From Streptomyces sp. AV19 (GTDB lineage Bacteria; Actinomycetota; Actinomycetes; Streptomycetales; Streptomycetaceae), in contig NZ_JAEAMR010000022.1 of the NCBI RefSeq assembly GCF_015999245.1, positions 672,098 to 736,097 of the forward strand: a stretch of 64,000 nucleotides of DNA, given 5' to 3'. A program made the position numbers and the translations under genes. Under the pieces are notes generated by a model, which was not told the DNA's origin, did not search any database, and saw only the letters and a program-made list of their open reading frames with translations. Of the stretch, positions 40,376 through 49,631 are shown piece by piece (position 1 is the first letter of the stretch; every line of letters begins with the position of its first letter).

Positions 40376-43300
40376 ATGACGGACGACTCGGCGACCGGCC
40401 CCGCACGGGCCTCGGCGGGGGACGGTCACCCGGCCCTCGGCGGCTTCTCCCCCGCGACCCGCTCCTGGTTCACGGGCGCCTTCACCGCGCCCACGGCCGC
40501 GCAGGCCGGCGCCTGGCGGGCCATCGCCGAGGGGGCGGACGTCCTGGTCGTCGCGCCCACCGGCTCCGGCAAGACACTCGCCGCCTTCCTCGCCTCGCTG
40601 GACCGGCTGGCGAGCGCCCCGCCGCCGGCCGAGCGCGCCAAGCGCTGCCGCGTGCTCTACGTCTCCCCGCTCAAAGCCCTCGCGGTGGACGTCGAGCGCA
40701 ACCTGCGCAGCCCACTCACCGGGATCCGCCAGGAGGCCGTCCGGCTCGGCCTGCCCGAGCCGGAGATCCGCGTCGGCATCCGCTCCGGCGACACCCCGGC
40801 CACCGAGCGCCGCGCCCTGGTCACCCGCCCGCCGGACATCCTCATCACCACCCCCGAGTCGCTGTTCCTGATGCTCACCTCCGCGGCGAGGCAGGCGCTC
40901 ACGGGCGTGGAGACGGTCATCCTCGACGAGGTGCACGCCGTCGCCGGGACGAAGCGCGGCGCGCACCTGGCCCTGTCCCTGGAGCGGCTGGACGCGCTGC
41001 TCCCCCGCCCCGCCCAGCGCATCGGCCTGTCCGCCACCGTGCGCCCGGTGGAGGAGGTCGCGCGCTATCTGTCGCCGCACCGCCGGGTCGAGATCGTCCA
41101 GCCGCCGTCGGACAAGGAGTTCGACCTGTCCGTGGTCGTCCCGGTGGAGGATCTCGGCGAGCTGGGCGCCGCCCCCGTGCAGGAGGGGGACGAGCGGGAG
41201 CGGCCCTCGGTCTGGCCCCACGTCGAGGAGCGCATCGCCGATCTCGTCCTGGCCCACCGTTCGACGATCGTCTTCGCCAACTCCCGCCGCCTGGCGGAGC
41301 GCCTGTGCAACCGGCTCAACGAGATCGCCCACGAGCGGACGGCCGGCGAGCCGCCGGCCGAACACCACTCGCCCGCCGAGCTGATGGCCCAGTCCGGCGT
41401 GGCCCGGGGCGCGCCCCCGGTGCTGGCCCGCGCGCATCACGGCTCGGTCTCCAAGGAGCAGCGCGCCCAGGTCGAGGAGGATCTCAAGGCCGGCCGCCTG
41501 CCCGCCGTGGTGGCCACCTCCAGCCTGGAGCTGGGCATCGACATGGGCGCGGTCGACCTGGTCGTCCAGGTCGAGTCGCCGCCGTCGGTCGCCTCCGGCC
41601 TCCAGCGCGTCGGCCGCGCCGGCCACCAGGTGGGCGCCGTCTCCACCGGCGTCGTCTTCCCCAAGTACCGGGGCGACCTGGTGCAGGCGGCGGTCGTGAC
41701 GGAGCGGATGCGCCAGGGCGCCATCGAGGCCCTGCGGGTGCCCGCCAATCCGCTGGACGTGCTGGCCCAGCAGATCGTCGCCATGACGGCCATGGATCCC
41801 TGGGACGTCGAGGAGCTGCTGGCCCTGGTGCGCCGCGCGGCACCCTTCGCCGCGCTGCCCGAGTCCGCCTACCACGGCGTGCTCGACATGCTCGCCGGGC
41901 GCTATCCGTCCGACGCCTTCGCCGAGCTGCGCCCCCGCCTGGTGTGGGACCGGGTCGCCGGCACGCTCACCGGCCGCCCCGGCGCCCAGCGCCTCGCGGT
42001 CACCTCCGGCGGCACGATCCCCGACCGCGGCCTGTTCGGCGTCTTCCTCGCCGGCGCGGACCCCAAGAGGGGCGGCGGCCCATCGGACACAGCAGCGCGA
42101 AGCGCTTCCACTCGGGGTGGTGGCGGGCGACGGGTGGGCGAGCTGGACGAGGAGATGGTCTACGAGTCCCGGGTGGGCGACGTGTTCACCCTGGGGACGA
42201 CGTCCTGGCGGATCGAGGACATCACCCGCGACCGCGTCCTCGTCACCCCCGCCCCGGGCGTCCCCGGGCGGCTGCCGTTCTGGAAGGGCGACCAGCTGGG
42301 CCGCCCGCTCGAACTCGGCCGTGCGCTGGGCGCGTTCCTCCGCGAGATCGCCGGCGCGCAGCCGGCGTCCGCCCGCGCCCGCCTCACCGCCGCCGGCCTC
42401 GACACCTGGGCCGCCGACAACGTCCTGGCATACCTGGACGAACAGCGCCGCGCCTGCGGCCACGTGCCCGACGACCGGACGATCGTCGTCGAGCGCTTCC
42501 GCGACGAGCTGGGCGACTGGCGGGTGGTCGTCCACTCCCCCTTCGGCGCCCAGGTGCACGCGCCCTGGGCCCTGGCCCTCAGTGCCCGCCTCACCGAGCG
42601 GTACGGCATGGACGCCCAGGTGATGCACGCGGACGACGGCATCGTGCTGCGCCTGCCCGACGCCGAGCTCCTGGGCCTGGACCTGCTCGACGCCGACCCG
42701 GCCCGGCAGGGCCCCGGGCACGACGGGGAGCAGTCCCCCGTCGACGCCGCCGACGTCGTCTTCGACCGGGGCGAGATCGGCCAGGTCGTCACCGACCAGG
42801 TGGGCGGATCGGCCCTGTTCGCCGCCCGCTTCCGCGAGTGCGCCGCCCGCGCCCTCCTGCTGCCGCGGCGCCACCCCGGCAAGCGCACCCCGCTGTGGCA
42901 GCAGCGCCAGCGCGCCTCCCAACTGCTGGAGGTCGCCAGCGAGTTCGGTTCGTTCCCGATCGTCCTGGAGGCCGTCCGCGAATGCCTCCAGGACGTCTTC
43001 GACGTCCCCGGCCTGACCGAGCTCATGGGCGACATCGAGGCGCGCCGCGTGCGCCTGGTCGAGGTCACCACCCCCGAGCCGTCGCCGTTCGCCCGCTCGC
43101 TGCTCTTCGGCTACGTCGCCCAGTTCCTCTACGAGGGCGACTCCCCGCTCGCGGAGCGCCGCGCCGCCGCGCTCTCGCTGGACTCGCGGCTGCTGGCCGA
43201 GCTGCTGGGCCAGGCCGAGCTGCGCGAGCTCCTCGACGCGGACGTGCTGGCCGAGCTGGAGCGCGAGCTCCAGTGGCGCACCGAGGACCGCCGCGTCAAG

Positions 43301-45157
43301 GACGCCGAGGGCGTGGCCGACCTGCTGCGCCTCCTCGGGCCGCTCACCGACGAGGAGTTGGCGGAGCGCGGCGCCGAGCCGGGCTGGGCGCGCGATCTCG
43401 CCGAGGCCCGCCGCGCACTGCGCGTGCGCGTCGCCGGCCGCGAGCACTGGTGCGCCGTCGAGGACGCCGGACGGCTGCGGGACGCCCTGGGCACGGCCCT
43501 GCCCGTGGGCGTCCCCGAGGCGTTCACCGAGCCCGTCAAGGACCCGCTCGGCGATCTCCTGGCCCGCTACGCCCGCACCCACGGCCCGTTCACCTCGGCC
43601 CAGGCCGCGGCCCGCTTCGGCCTGGGCACGGCGGTGACCGACGGCGCCCTGCACCGCCTGGCCGCCAACGGCCGCATCGTCCAGGGCGAGTTCCACCCCT
43701 CCGGCACGGACCAGGAGTGGTGCGACGCCACCGTGCTGCGCCGGCTGCGCCGCCGCTCCCTGGCGGCGCTGCGCCAGGAGCTGGAGCCGGTGCCGCCCGC
43801 CGCCCTCGCCGCCTTCCTCCCCCAGTGGCAGCACGTCGGCGGCGGCCACGGCCTGCGCGGCGTCGACGGACTCCTGCGCGCCGTCGAGCAGTTGCAGGGC
43901 GCGCCGGTCCCCGCCTCGGCCCTGGAAAAGCTCGTCCTTCCGGCCCGCGTCGCGGACTACTCCCCGGCGATGCTCGACGAGCTCACCGCGGCGGGCGAGG
44001 TCGTCTGGGCCGGCGCCGGCGCCCTGCCCGGCAAGGACGGCTGGGTCTCGCTGCTGCCGGCCGACACGGCCCCGCTCCTGCTGCCCGCCCCGCACCCACT
44101 GGAGCCGACGCCCCTGCACCGGGCCGTGCTGGACGCGCTCTCCGGCGGCTACGGGCTGTTCTTCCGCCAGATCACCGACCGCGTCCGCGCCGCGCTCCCC
44201 GAGCCGGACGGCCCCCTGACCACCGACGCGCAGATCGCCGACGCCGTGTGGGACCTCGCCTGGTCCGGCCGGATCACGGACGACACCCTGGCCCCGCTGC
44301 GCTCCCTCCTGGGCTCGGGCCGGACGGCGGGCGCCACGGCGCACCGCGCCAAGCGCCGCGTCCCGCGCGGGCGTTACGGCTCCTTCGCGGGGCAGGCGGG
44401 CCCGCTCCGCCCCACCGCCTCGCGCGGCGGTCCGCCGACGGTCGCCGGCCGCTGGTCGCTGCTGCCCCCGCCGGAGCCCGACCCCACCCACCGGGCCCAC
44501 GCCCTGGCCCGGACGCTCCTCGACCGGCACGGAGTGGTGACCCGCGGCGCCGTCGCCGCCGAAGGCGTGGAAGGCGGCTTCTCCGCCGCGTACCGGGTGC
44601 TCTCCGCCTTCGAGGAGAGCGGCCGGGCCCGCCGCGGTTACGTCGTCGAGGGGCTGGGCGCCGCCCAGTTCGCCATGGACGGAGCCGTCGACCGCCTCCG
44701 CGCCATCAGCACCGCCCGCGAGCGGGCCGGCGACTCCGGCCCCCACGGCTCCCGTCCGGCCGATGCCCGCGCCGTGGTCCTGGCCGCCGCCGACCCGGCG
44801 AACGCCTACGGGGCGGCCCTGCCCTGGCCCGATCCCCCGGCGGGCGCCGCCCACAAGCCCGGCCGCAAGGCGGGCTCCCTGGTGGTGCTCGTGGACGGGG
44901 AGCTGGCGCTCTATGTGGAGCGCGGCGGCAAGACCCTGCTGGCCTGGCACCGCCCCGACGAGGAGGCGCCCCCCGACGACGCCGGGCTCCGCGCCGCCGT
45001 GGAGGCCCTGGCCTCGGCGGCCCGCGCGGGCGCCCTGGGCACGGTCACCGTCGAGCGGATCAACGGCGCCCCGGCCCTCACCGCGCCGCTGGGATCCCTC
45101 CTGGAGTCGGCCGGCTTCCACGCCACGCCCCGGGGGCTGCGGCTGCGCGCCCCCTGA
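40376..45157 (+). CDS. lhr: Lhr-type ATP-dependent DNA helicase
   Basis: A 1593-residue superfamily 2 helicase, full length for the long Lhr class. Walker A is APTGSGKT near residue 60, the DEVH box lies in ILDEVHAVAG, and motif III is GLSATV. Motifs V and VI are SSLELGIDMG and GLQRVGRAGH. A winged helix and the Lhr core/CTD follow, with the C-terminal half of beta-barrel and WH modules. Lhr is a 3'-to-5' DNA/RNA-DNA helicase induced by damage. A Gly/Ser/Thr-rich stretch (42065-42135) with codon use unlike its flanks interrupts a linker. The start is ATG 40376; an in-frame ATG 9 bases earlier is possible. Confidence 0.93.
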   Translation: MTDDSATGPARASAGDGHPALGGFSPATRSWFTGAFTAPTAAQAGAWRAIAEGADVLVVAPTGSGKTLAAFLASLDRLASAPPPAERAKRCRVLYVSPLKALAVDVERNLRSPLTGIRQEAVRLGLPEPEIRVGIRSGDTPATERRALVTRPPDILITTPESLFLMLTSAARQALTGVETVILDEVHAVAGTKRGAHLALSLERLDALLPRPAQRIGLSATVRPVEEVARYLSPHRRVEIVQPPSDKEFDLSVVVPVEDLGELGAAPVQEGDERERPSVWPHVEERIADLVLAHRSTIVFANSRRLAERLCNRLNEIAHERTAGEPPAEHHSPAELMAQSGVARGAPPVLARAHHGSVSKEQRAQVEEDLKAGRLPAVVATSSLELGIDMGAVDLVVQVESPPSVASGLQRVGRAGHQVGAVSTGVVFPKYRGDLVQAAVVTERMRQGAIEALRVPANPLDVLAQQIVAMTAMDPWDVEELLALVRRAAPFAALPESAYHGVLDMLAGRYPSDAFAELRPRLVWDRVAGTLTGRPGAQRLAVTSGGTIPDRGLFGVFLAGADPKRGGGPSDTAARSASTRGGGGRRVGELDEEMVYESRVGDVFTLGTTSWRIEDITRDRVLVTPAPGVPGRLPFWKGDQLGRPLELGRALGAFLREIAGAQPASARARLTAAGLDTWAADNVLAYLDEQRRACGHVPDDRTIVVERFRDELGDWRVVVHSPFGAQVHAPWALALSARLTERYGMDAQVMHADDGIVLRLPDAELLGLDLLDADPARQGPGHDGEQSPVDAADVVFDRGEIGQVVTDQVGGSALFAARFRECAARALLLPRRHPGKRTPLWQQRQRASQLLEVASEFGSFPIVLEAVRECLQDVFDVPGLTELMGDIEARRVRLVEVTTPEPSPFARSLLFGYVAQFLYEGDSPLAERRAAALSLDSRLLAELLGQAELRELLDADVLAELERELQWRTEDRRVKDAEGVADLLRLLGPLTDEELAERGAEPGWARDLAEARRALRVRVAGREHWCAVEDAGRLRDALGTALPVGVPEAFTEPVKDPLGDLLARYARTHGPFTSAQAAARFGLGTAVTDGALHRLAANGRIVQGEFHPSGTDQEWCDATVLRRLRRRSLAALRQELEPVPPAALAAFLPQWQHVGGGHGLRGVDGLLRAVEQLQGAPVPASALEKLVLPARVADYSPAMLDELTAAGEVVWAGAGALPGKDGWVSLLPADTAPLLLPAPHPLEPTPLHRAVLDALSGGYGLFFRQITDRVRAALPEPDGPLTTDAQIADAVWDLAWSGRITDDTLAPLRSLLGSGRTAGATAHRAKRRVPRGRYGSFAGQAGPLRPTASRGGPPTVAGRWSLLPPPEPDPTHRAHALARTLLDRHGVVTRGAVAAEGVEGGFSAAYRVLSAFEESGRARRGYVVEGLGAAQFAMDGAVDRLRAISTARERAGDSGPHGSRPADARAVVLAAADPANAYGAALPWPDPPAGAAHKPGRKAGSLVVLVDGELALYVERGGKTLLAWHRPDEEAPPDDAGLRAAVEALASAARAGALGTVTVERINGAPALTAPLGSLLESAGFHATPRGLRLRAP

Positions 45158-45170
45158 CCCGCCGCGCGCC

Positions 45171-45428
45171 TCACCGGGTCCCGCGCCGCCGCCCGCGCGG
45201 CCGGGTCCACGGCACGCAGTGCACCGGCAGCAGGCTCAGCCCCCACCCGGCGGCCGCCAGCGCCTCCACCGGCCCCGCGCCCGCGGGCCCGGTGCCCAGC
45301 CGGTACGCCGTCCAGGACCACACCCCGGCCGTCACGAGGGCGGCCAGCCGGACGGCCGCCCGCCGCGCACCGCCCCGCCGGAGCCCGGAGGGGCGCACCG
45401 CTCCGCGCCCGCGCGACGAAGTGCCCAC
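45171..45428 (-). CDS. Small two-helix membrane protein
   Basis: An 85-residue basic protein with two hydrophobic segments (LAALVTAGVWSWTAYRLG and EALAAAGWGLSLLPVHCVPW) and an Arg-rich C-terminus. GTG 45428 lies 11 bases after the upstream small gene and suggests coupling; a GTG at 45398 is the alternative. Hydrophobicity and position support a gene, but I know no family. Confidence 0.45.
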   Translation of the reverse strand: MGTSSRGRGAVRPSGLRRGGARRAAVRLAALVTAGVWSWTAYRLGTGPAGAGPVEALAAAGWGLSLLPVHCVPWTRPRGRRRGTR

Positions 45429-45439
45429 CGGGTGCCGCG

Positions 45440-45661
45440 TCAGCCGGACGCTCCGGCGTCCTCGCCGCGCAGCCGCGCCAGTTCGGCCTCCAGTTCCGCG
45501 ATCGTGCGGTCGCGCCGGTGGAGTTCGACGATCACCCGCTGCTCGCCCTCGCGCGCGCCCTCCTGGAAGACGCTGCGCACGAAGGCGCCGGCCGCCCGCC
45601 GGTCGAGCTCGGAGACCAACATGAGCTCGTTCGTGAAGCGGATCACCGGGTGCTCGTCCAT
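45440..45661 (-). CDS. Small charged coiled-coil protein
   Basis: A 73-residue acidic/basic protein. The C-terminal half (VELHRRDRTIAELEAELARLRG) is a clear leucine-heptad coiled coil. The N-terminal half (PVIRFTNELMLVSELDRRAAGAFVRS) is also helical. ATG ending at 45661 preceded by a G-rich run. It lies between lhr and dps and is probably part of a small unit with the two-helix membrane protein. Function unknown. Confidence 0.65.
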   Translation of the reverse strand: MDEHPVIRFTNELMLVSELDRRAAGAFVRSVFQEGAREGEQRVIVELHRRDRTIAELEAELARLRGEDAGASG

Positions 45662-45708
45662 GCCCCCAGGAGACCGCGCCGCCCCCGGGTCCGCCACCCG
45701 GGGCCCGC

Positions 45709-46179
45709 TCAGGCGTTCTCCGCCTGGAACATCCAGTGGTGCTTCTCGAGGTCCGCGGTGAGCCCGATGAGGATGTCCTGACTGACCGGGTCGGGGTCGC
45801 CGGTGTCGCGGATGCGCCGACGCATCCGGGTGATGACGGCGTCGAGCGCGTCGACCAGGAGCCGCACCACGTCCACGTCCTTGGTCCAGCCGCCGCCGAG
45901 CGGGGCGATGCCACTGGTTCCGGCCACGGTGTCGGCCCGTCCGTCGGGGGCGACGCCGATGGCCGAGGCGCGCTCGGCGACGGTGTCGGCGTGCTGCCGC
46001 GCGCTGGCCACGACGTCGTCGAGCTGCAGGTGCACCGAGCGGAAGCGCGGGCCCACGATCGTCCAGTGGACCTGCTTGGCGACGAGCGAGAGGTCCACGA
46101 GATCGACGAGCGCGCCTTGGAGGGCCTCACCGACGGTCTTGCGGTCCTGTTCCGGCAACGGGCTCTTCACGACAGACAT
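45709..46179 (-). CDS. dpsB: Dps-family DNA-binding ferritin-like protein
   Basis: A 156-residue Dps that forms dodecameric ferritin shells, protecting DNA and storing iron under stress. The ferroxidase ligands fit His38 (KQVHWT), His50 and Asp54 (SVHLQLDD), and Asp65/Glu69 (DTVAER). The N-terminal tail is short and weakly basic, so DNA binding may be modest. AAAGGAG before the ATG at 46179. By order it matches S. coelicolor DpsB, one of three paralogues. Confidence 0.87.
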   Translation of the reverse strand: MSVVKSPLPEQDRKTVGEALQGALVDLVDLSLVAKQVHWTIVGPRFRSVHLQLDDVVASARQHADTVAERASAIGVAPDGRADTVAGTSGIAPLGGGWTKDVDVVRLLVDALDAVITRMRRRIRDTGDPDPVSQDILIGLTADLEKHHWMFQAENA

Positions 46180-46341
46180 GTGCTTCTCCTTTGCCGTCGG
46201 TCCCGGATTTCGCTTTCGTCCGTTCCACCACCATCGCACAGCACCCGGAATCGGGCCGGAGTGGAGAAAACCGACCGGAAATGCCGCTGCACGCCCGGAC
46301 ATACGCCCCGAATACGCCCCTCGATACGTCCCCGGAAAACA

Positions 46342-46380
46342 CCGGTCCCCGCAGGTCCTCAACGGACCGGCGGGGACCGG
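46342..46380 (-). terminator. Hairpin downstream of clgR
   Basis: Nested inverted repeats: outer CCGGTCCCCGC/GCGGGGACCGG (11 bases) and inner GGTCC/GGACC. They lie 25 bases after the clgR stop and upstream of dps. Confidence 0.8.
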
Positions 46381-46404
46381 GAACAGCAGTTGACCGGCTG
46401 GGCT

Positions 46405-46788
46405 TCAGGCCGCGACCACGTCGACGGCCTCCGCGGGCGCCTTGATGGTCACGCGCTCGCCCGGGACGCCGGTCACGGACGTCACCGACACCGGGTTGAA
46501 CATCGGCCGCATCGGCGCGGGTACCGGCTCGCTCGCCGCCGCCGACTGCGCCAGCTCGGCGAGCGACAGCTCGTCACTCACCTCGCGCATGACCTCGGAC
46601 ATCCGTACGTCCAGAGCGTCGCAGATTGCGGAGAGAAGCTCGGAGGACGCCTCTTTCTGCCCCCGCTCGACCTCGGAGAGGTAACCGAGCGAGACCCGGG
46701 CCGATGAGGAGACCTCGCGCAGAGTGCGGCCCTGGCGTTGGCGCTGCCGACGCAGCACGTCACCGAGCAGGCGACGGAGCAGAATCAT
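46405..46788 (-). CDS. clgR: Clp protease gene regulator ClgR
   Basis: A 127-residue Xre-type activator of clpP1P2, lon and related protease genes. The helix-turn-helix is at about residues 18-45 (TLREVSSSARVSLGYLSEVERGQ begins it). The protein ends VDVVAA. Two terminal alanines are the signal by which ClpP proteases degrade ClgR in S. lividans, giving feedback. ATG 46788 with GGGAG upstream. It stands alone between dps and cinA. Confidence 0.92.
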   Translation of the reverse strand: MILLRRLLGDVLRRQRQRQGRTLREVSSSARVSLGYLSEVERGQKEASSELLSAICDALDVRMSEVMREVSDELSLAELAQSAAASEPVPAPMRPMFNPVSVTSVTGVPGERVTIKAPAEAVDVVAA

Positions 46789-46878
46789 CGGTGGCTCCCT
46801 CCTTGGACCGCGAATCCGGATCCTTCACGCCCCACCGTACCGCCTCGGGGTGCGGCCGTGCGGGGAGCTATGTCGTGT

Positions 46879-47409
46879 TCACTCAGGGCTGCAAACATCC
46901 ATTCCCCCCTTGTGTTCCGTATCCTTTGCCCCCGCGTTCGCCGTCAATTCGTCCCGCAGGAGCGCGAGGACCGCTCGGACACTTTCTGTCCGAATCGATT
47001 CCCTGTCGCCGTCCAATGACAGCCTCCGCACGGCGCAGTCGCCGTGCGGACCGGCCGCGGCGACGAAGACCGTCCCGACCGGCCGGCCGTCCTGGGGCCC
47101 GGGCCCGGCGACGCCGGTGGTGGCCAGGCCCCAGTCGGCGCCCAGCAGGCCGCGCACGCCCCGGGCCATCTGCCGCGCGACCTCGGCGTCCACCGCTCCG
47201 CGGTCGGCCAGCAGGTGTCCGTCCACTCCCAGGACGTCGCGCTTGACCTCGGTCGCGTAGGCGGTCACCGAGCCGCGCACCGCCCGGGAGGCCCCCGGAA
47301 CGGCGGTGAGGGCCGCCGCGACCAGACCGCCGGTCAGCGACTCGGCGACGGCCACCGTCCGGCCCCCGGTGATCAGCGCGGCCAGGACGCCGGCCGCGTC
47401 CGCGCTCAC
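46879..47409 (-). CDS. CinA C-terminal domain protein (NMN amidohydrolase, PncC-like)
   Basis: A 176-residue stand-alone CinA C-terminal domain. It has GRTVAVAESLTGGLVAAALT with the catalytic Ser of the AESLTGG motif, RGSVTAYATEVKRDVLGV, and the TTGVAGPGPQDGRPVGTV nucleotide loop. PncC enzymes deamidate NMN in NAD recycling; the family is also called competence/damage-inducible. GTG 47409 overlaps the pgsA stop by 4 bases, so it is coupled to pgsA. Confidence 0.9.
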   Translation of the reverse strand: MSADAAGVLAALITGGRTVAVAESLTGGLVAAALTAVPGASRAVRGSVTAYATEVKRDVLGVDGHLLADRGAVDAEVARQMARGVRGLLGADWGLATTGVAGPGPQDGRPVGTVFVAAAGPHGDCAVRRLSLDGDRESIRTESVRAVLALLRDELTANAGAKDTEHKGGMDVCSPE

Positions 47410-48032
47410 CGCCCGGACTCCGCGGTCGCCGCCCTCCTGCGCAGGACGACGGCCTGCCGGATGTAGTCCAGGCCGGTCAGGACCGTCAAGACCACGGCCA
47501 CCGCCATCACCCAGAAGCGCACCGTGGCCAGCGGCCCCTCCAGGGCGAGGATGTACATCCCCGTGGCCACCCCCTGGGCGAGCGTCTTCAGCTTGCCGCC
47601 CCGGCTGGCCGGGATGACACCGTGCTTGATCACCCAGAACCGCATCAGCGTGATGCCCACCTCGCGGGCGAGGATCACGCCGGTGACCCACCAGTGCAGG
47701 AGGCCCAGGCCGGAGAGGCAGATCAGCGCCGCGCCCATGATCGCCTTGTCGGCGATGGGGTCGGCGATCTTGCCGAAGTCGGTGACCAGGTTGTACGTCC
47801 GCGCCAGATGCCCGTCGAAGAGATCGGTGATCATGGCGATGGCGAAGGCGGCCCAGGCGAACGAGCGCCAGACCGGGTCGTGCCCGCCGTTGTGGAGCAT
47901 CAGCAGGACGAATCCGGGCACCAGGAACAGCCGGACCATGGTGAGGATGTTGGCGATGTTCCACAGCCGGACCGGCCGTACGCCCGGCGCCGGGGCGGGA
48001 CGGCCCGCGGCCGATGCCGGGACTCCGCTCAT
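47406..48032 (-). CDS. pgsA: CDP-diacylglycerol-glycerol-3-phosphate 3-phosphatidyltransferase
   Basis: A 208-residue membrane enzyme of phosphatidylglycerol synthesis. The CDP-alcohol phosphatidyltransferase motif begins in DLFDGHLARTYNLVTDFG and continues KIADPIADK (DGxxAR...G...D...D). Six or so hydrophobic helices. ATG 48032 overlaps the rimO stop (ATGA) and has GAGGAGG upstream. The middle gene of rimO-pgsA-cinA. Confidence 0.92.
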   Translation of the reverse strand: MSGVPASAAGRPAPAPGVRPVRLWNIANILTMVRLFLVPGFVLLMLHNGGHDPVWRSFAWAAFAIAMITDLFDGHLARTYNLVTDFGKIADPIADKAIMGAALICLSGLGLLHWWVTGVILAREVGITLMRFWVIKHGVIPASRGGKLKTLAQGVATGMYILALEGPLATVRFWVMAVAVVLTVLTGLDYIRQAVVLRRRAATAESGR

Positions 48033-49516
48033 CTGCCCGCCTCCTCGGTACACCCGCCGTCCCCGACGGGCTCGGCGACGAGGTCGACCCCCTCGCTCGC
48101 GACGACCTTCGCGACGACCATGCGACCGGGACCGGGCACGTCCGCGAGGCCCTCGGTGACGAGCCGGACCTGGCCGTCGGTCTCGGGCGCCTGGTGGGCG
48201 GCCCGGCCGATGACGCCGTCCTCGTCGTCCACGCGATCGACCAGTACCTCGATTGTCTCTCCGATCCGGTCCTCGGCGCGCTGCGCGGTCAGCTCCTCCG
48301 CCAGCCGCGAGACGCGCGCCAGCCGCTCGGCGACGACGTCGGGGTCCACCTTGTCCTCGTAGGTCGCGGCCTCGGTGCCGTCCTCGTCGGAGTAGCCGAA
48401 GACGCCGATGGCGTCCAGCCGGGCGCCCGTGAGGAAGCGCTCCAGCTCGGCGACGTCCTCCTCGGTCTCGCCGGGGAAGCCGACGATGAAGTTGGAACGG
48501 GCGCCCGCCTGGGGGGCCTTGGCGCGGATCGTGTCCAGCAGCTCCAGGAAGCGGTCGGTGTCGCCGAAGCGGCGCATCGCGCGCAGCACGGCGGGCGCCG
48601 AGTGCTGGAAGGAGAGGTCGAAGTACGGGACGACCTTCTCGGTCGAGGTCAGCGCGTCGATCAGGCCGGGCCGCAGCTCGGCCGGCTGGAGGTAGCTGAC
48701 CCGGATCCGCTCCAGGCCGTCCACCGCCGCCAGCTCCGGCAGCAGGGTCTCCAGCAGCCGGATGTCGCCGAGGTCCTTGCCGTAGGAGGTGTTGTTCTCG
48801 GAGACCAGCATGATCTCCTTCACACCCTGCTCCGCCAGCCAGCGGGCCTCGCCGAGCACGTCGGAGGGGCGGCGGGAGATGAACGAGCCGCGGAAGGAGG
48901 GGATCGCGCAGAACGAGCAGCGCCGGTCGCAGCCGGAGGCCAGCTTGACGGAGGCCACCGGGCTGGCGCCGAGCCGGCGGCGCAGCGGGGCCCGGGGCCC
49001 GGAGGCGGGGGCGACGCCCTCCGGCAGGTCCTCGGGGGAGGTGTCCTGGGCGTGGCCGGGCAGGGCCACGGCGGTGGCGCCCTGACGCTCGGCGGGGCTG
49101 ATCGGCAGCAGCTTGCGCCGGTCGCGCGGGGTGTGGGCGGCGTGGATGCCGCCGGAGAGGATCGTCTGCAGGCGGTCGGAGATGTCGGCGTAGTCGTCAA
49201 AGCCCAGGACGCCGTCCGCCTCCGGCAGCGCGTCCGCCAGCTCCTTGCCGTACCTCTCGGCCATGCAGCCGACGGCGACCACGGCCTGGGTGCGGCCCTG
49301 GTCCTTGAGGTCGTTGGCCTCCAGGAGGGCGTCGACGGAGTCCTTCTTCGCGGCTTCGACGAAGCCGCAGGTATTCACGACGGCGACATCGGCGTCGGCG
49401 GCGTCCTCGACGAGGTCCCAGCCGTCCGCCGCCAAGCGGCCTGCCAGCTCCTCCGAGTCCACCTCGTTACGGGCGCAGCCAAGTGTGACAAGAGCGACGG
49501 TACGGCGTTCGGGCAT
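48029..49516 (-). CDS. rimO: Ribosomal protein S12 methylthiotransferase RimO
   Basis: A 495-residue radical-SAM methylthiotransferase acting on the Asp of ribosomal protein S12. The UPF0004 cluster cysteines are in TLGCARNEVDSE, VNTCGFVE and VGCMAERYG. The radical-SAM CxxxCxxC is in CDRRCSFC, and a TRAM domain closes the protein. An insertion of about 45 residues between the first domain and the SAM core, rich in Pro/Ala, is usual in actinomycetes. The start is ATG 49516. It is paralogous to the miaB gene in this window. Confidence 0.95.
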   Translation of the reverse strand: MPERRTVALVTLGCARNEVDSEELAGRLAADGWDLVEDAADADVAVVNTCGFVEAAKKDSVDALLEANDLKDQGRTQAVVAVGCMAERYGKELADALPEADGVLGFDDYADISDRLQTILSGGIHAAHTPRDRRKLLPISPAERQGATAVALPGHAQDTSPEDLPEGVAPASGPRAPLRRRLGASPVASVKLASGCDRRCSFCAIPSFRGSFISRRPSDVLGEARWLAEQGVKEIMLVSENNTSYGKDLGDIRLLETLLPELAAVDGLERIRVSYLQPAELRPGLIDALTSTEKVVPYFDLSFQHSAPAVLRAMRRFGDTDRFLELLDTIRAKAPQAGARSNFIVGFPGETEEDVAELERFLTGARLDAIGVFGYSDEDGTEAATYEDKVDPDVVAERLARVSRLAEELTAQRAEDRIGETIEVLVDRVDDEDGVIGRAAHQAPETDGQVRLVTEGLADVPGPGRMVVAKVVASEGVDLVAEPVGDGGCTEEAGR

Positions 49517-49631
49517 AGGGCTCAGCCTACTTTGTCCGGACGCCGCTTCCGTTGCCGAGTGGCCGCCGGGTGCGGAGAGCCTGGTCACCCGGCGGCCCTC
49601 CGTCGGCCGGAGGGTCCCGTTCCGCCGCCGC

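Noticed and set aside
40349..45121. A 1590-codon minus-strand frame opposite lhr
   Set aside because: Complement of a GC-biased real gene; Gly/Arg/Gln/Val-rich with no recognisable family.
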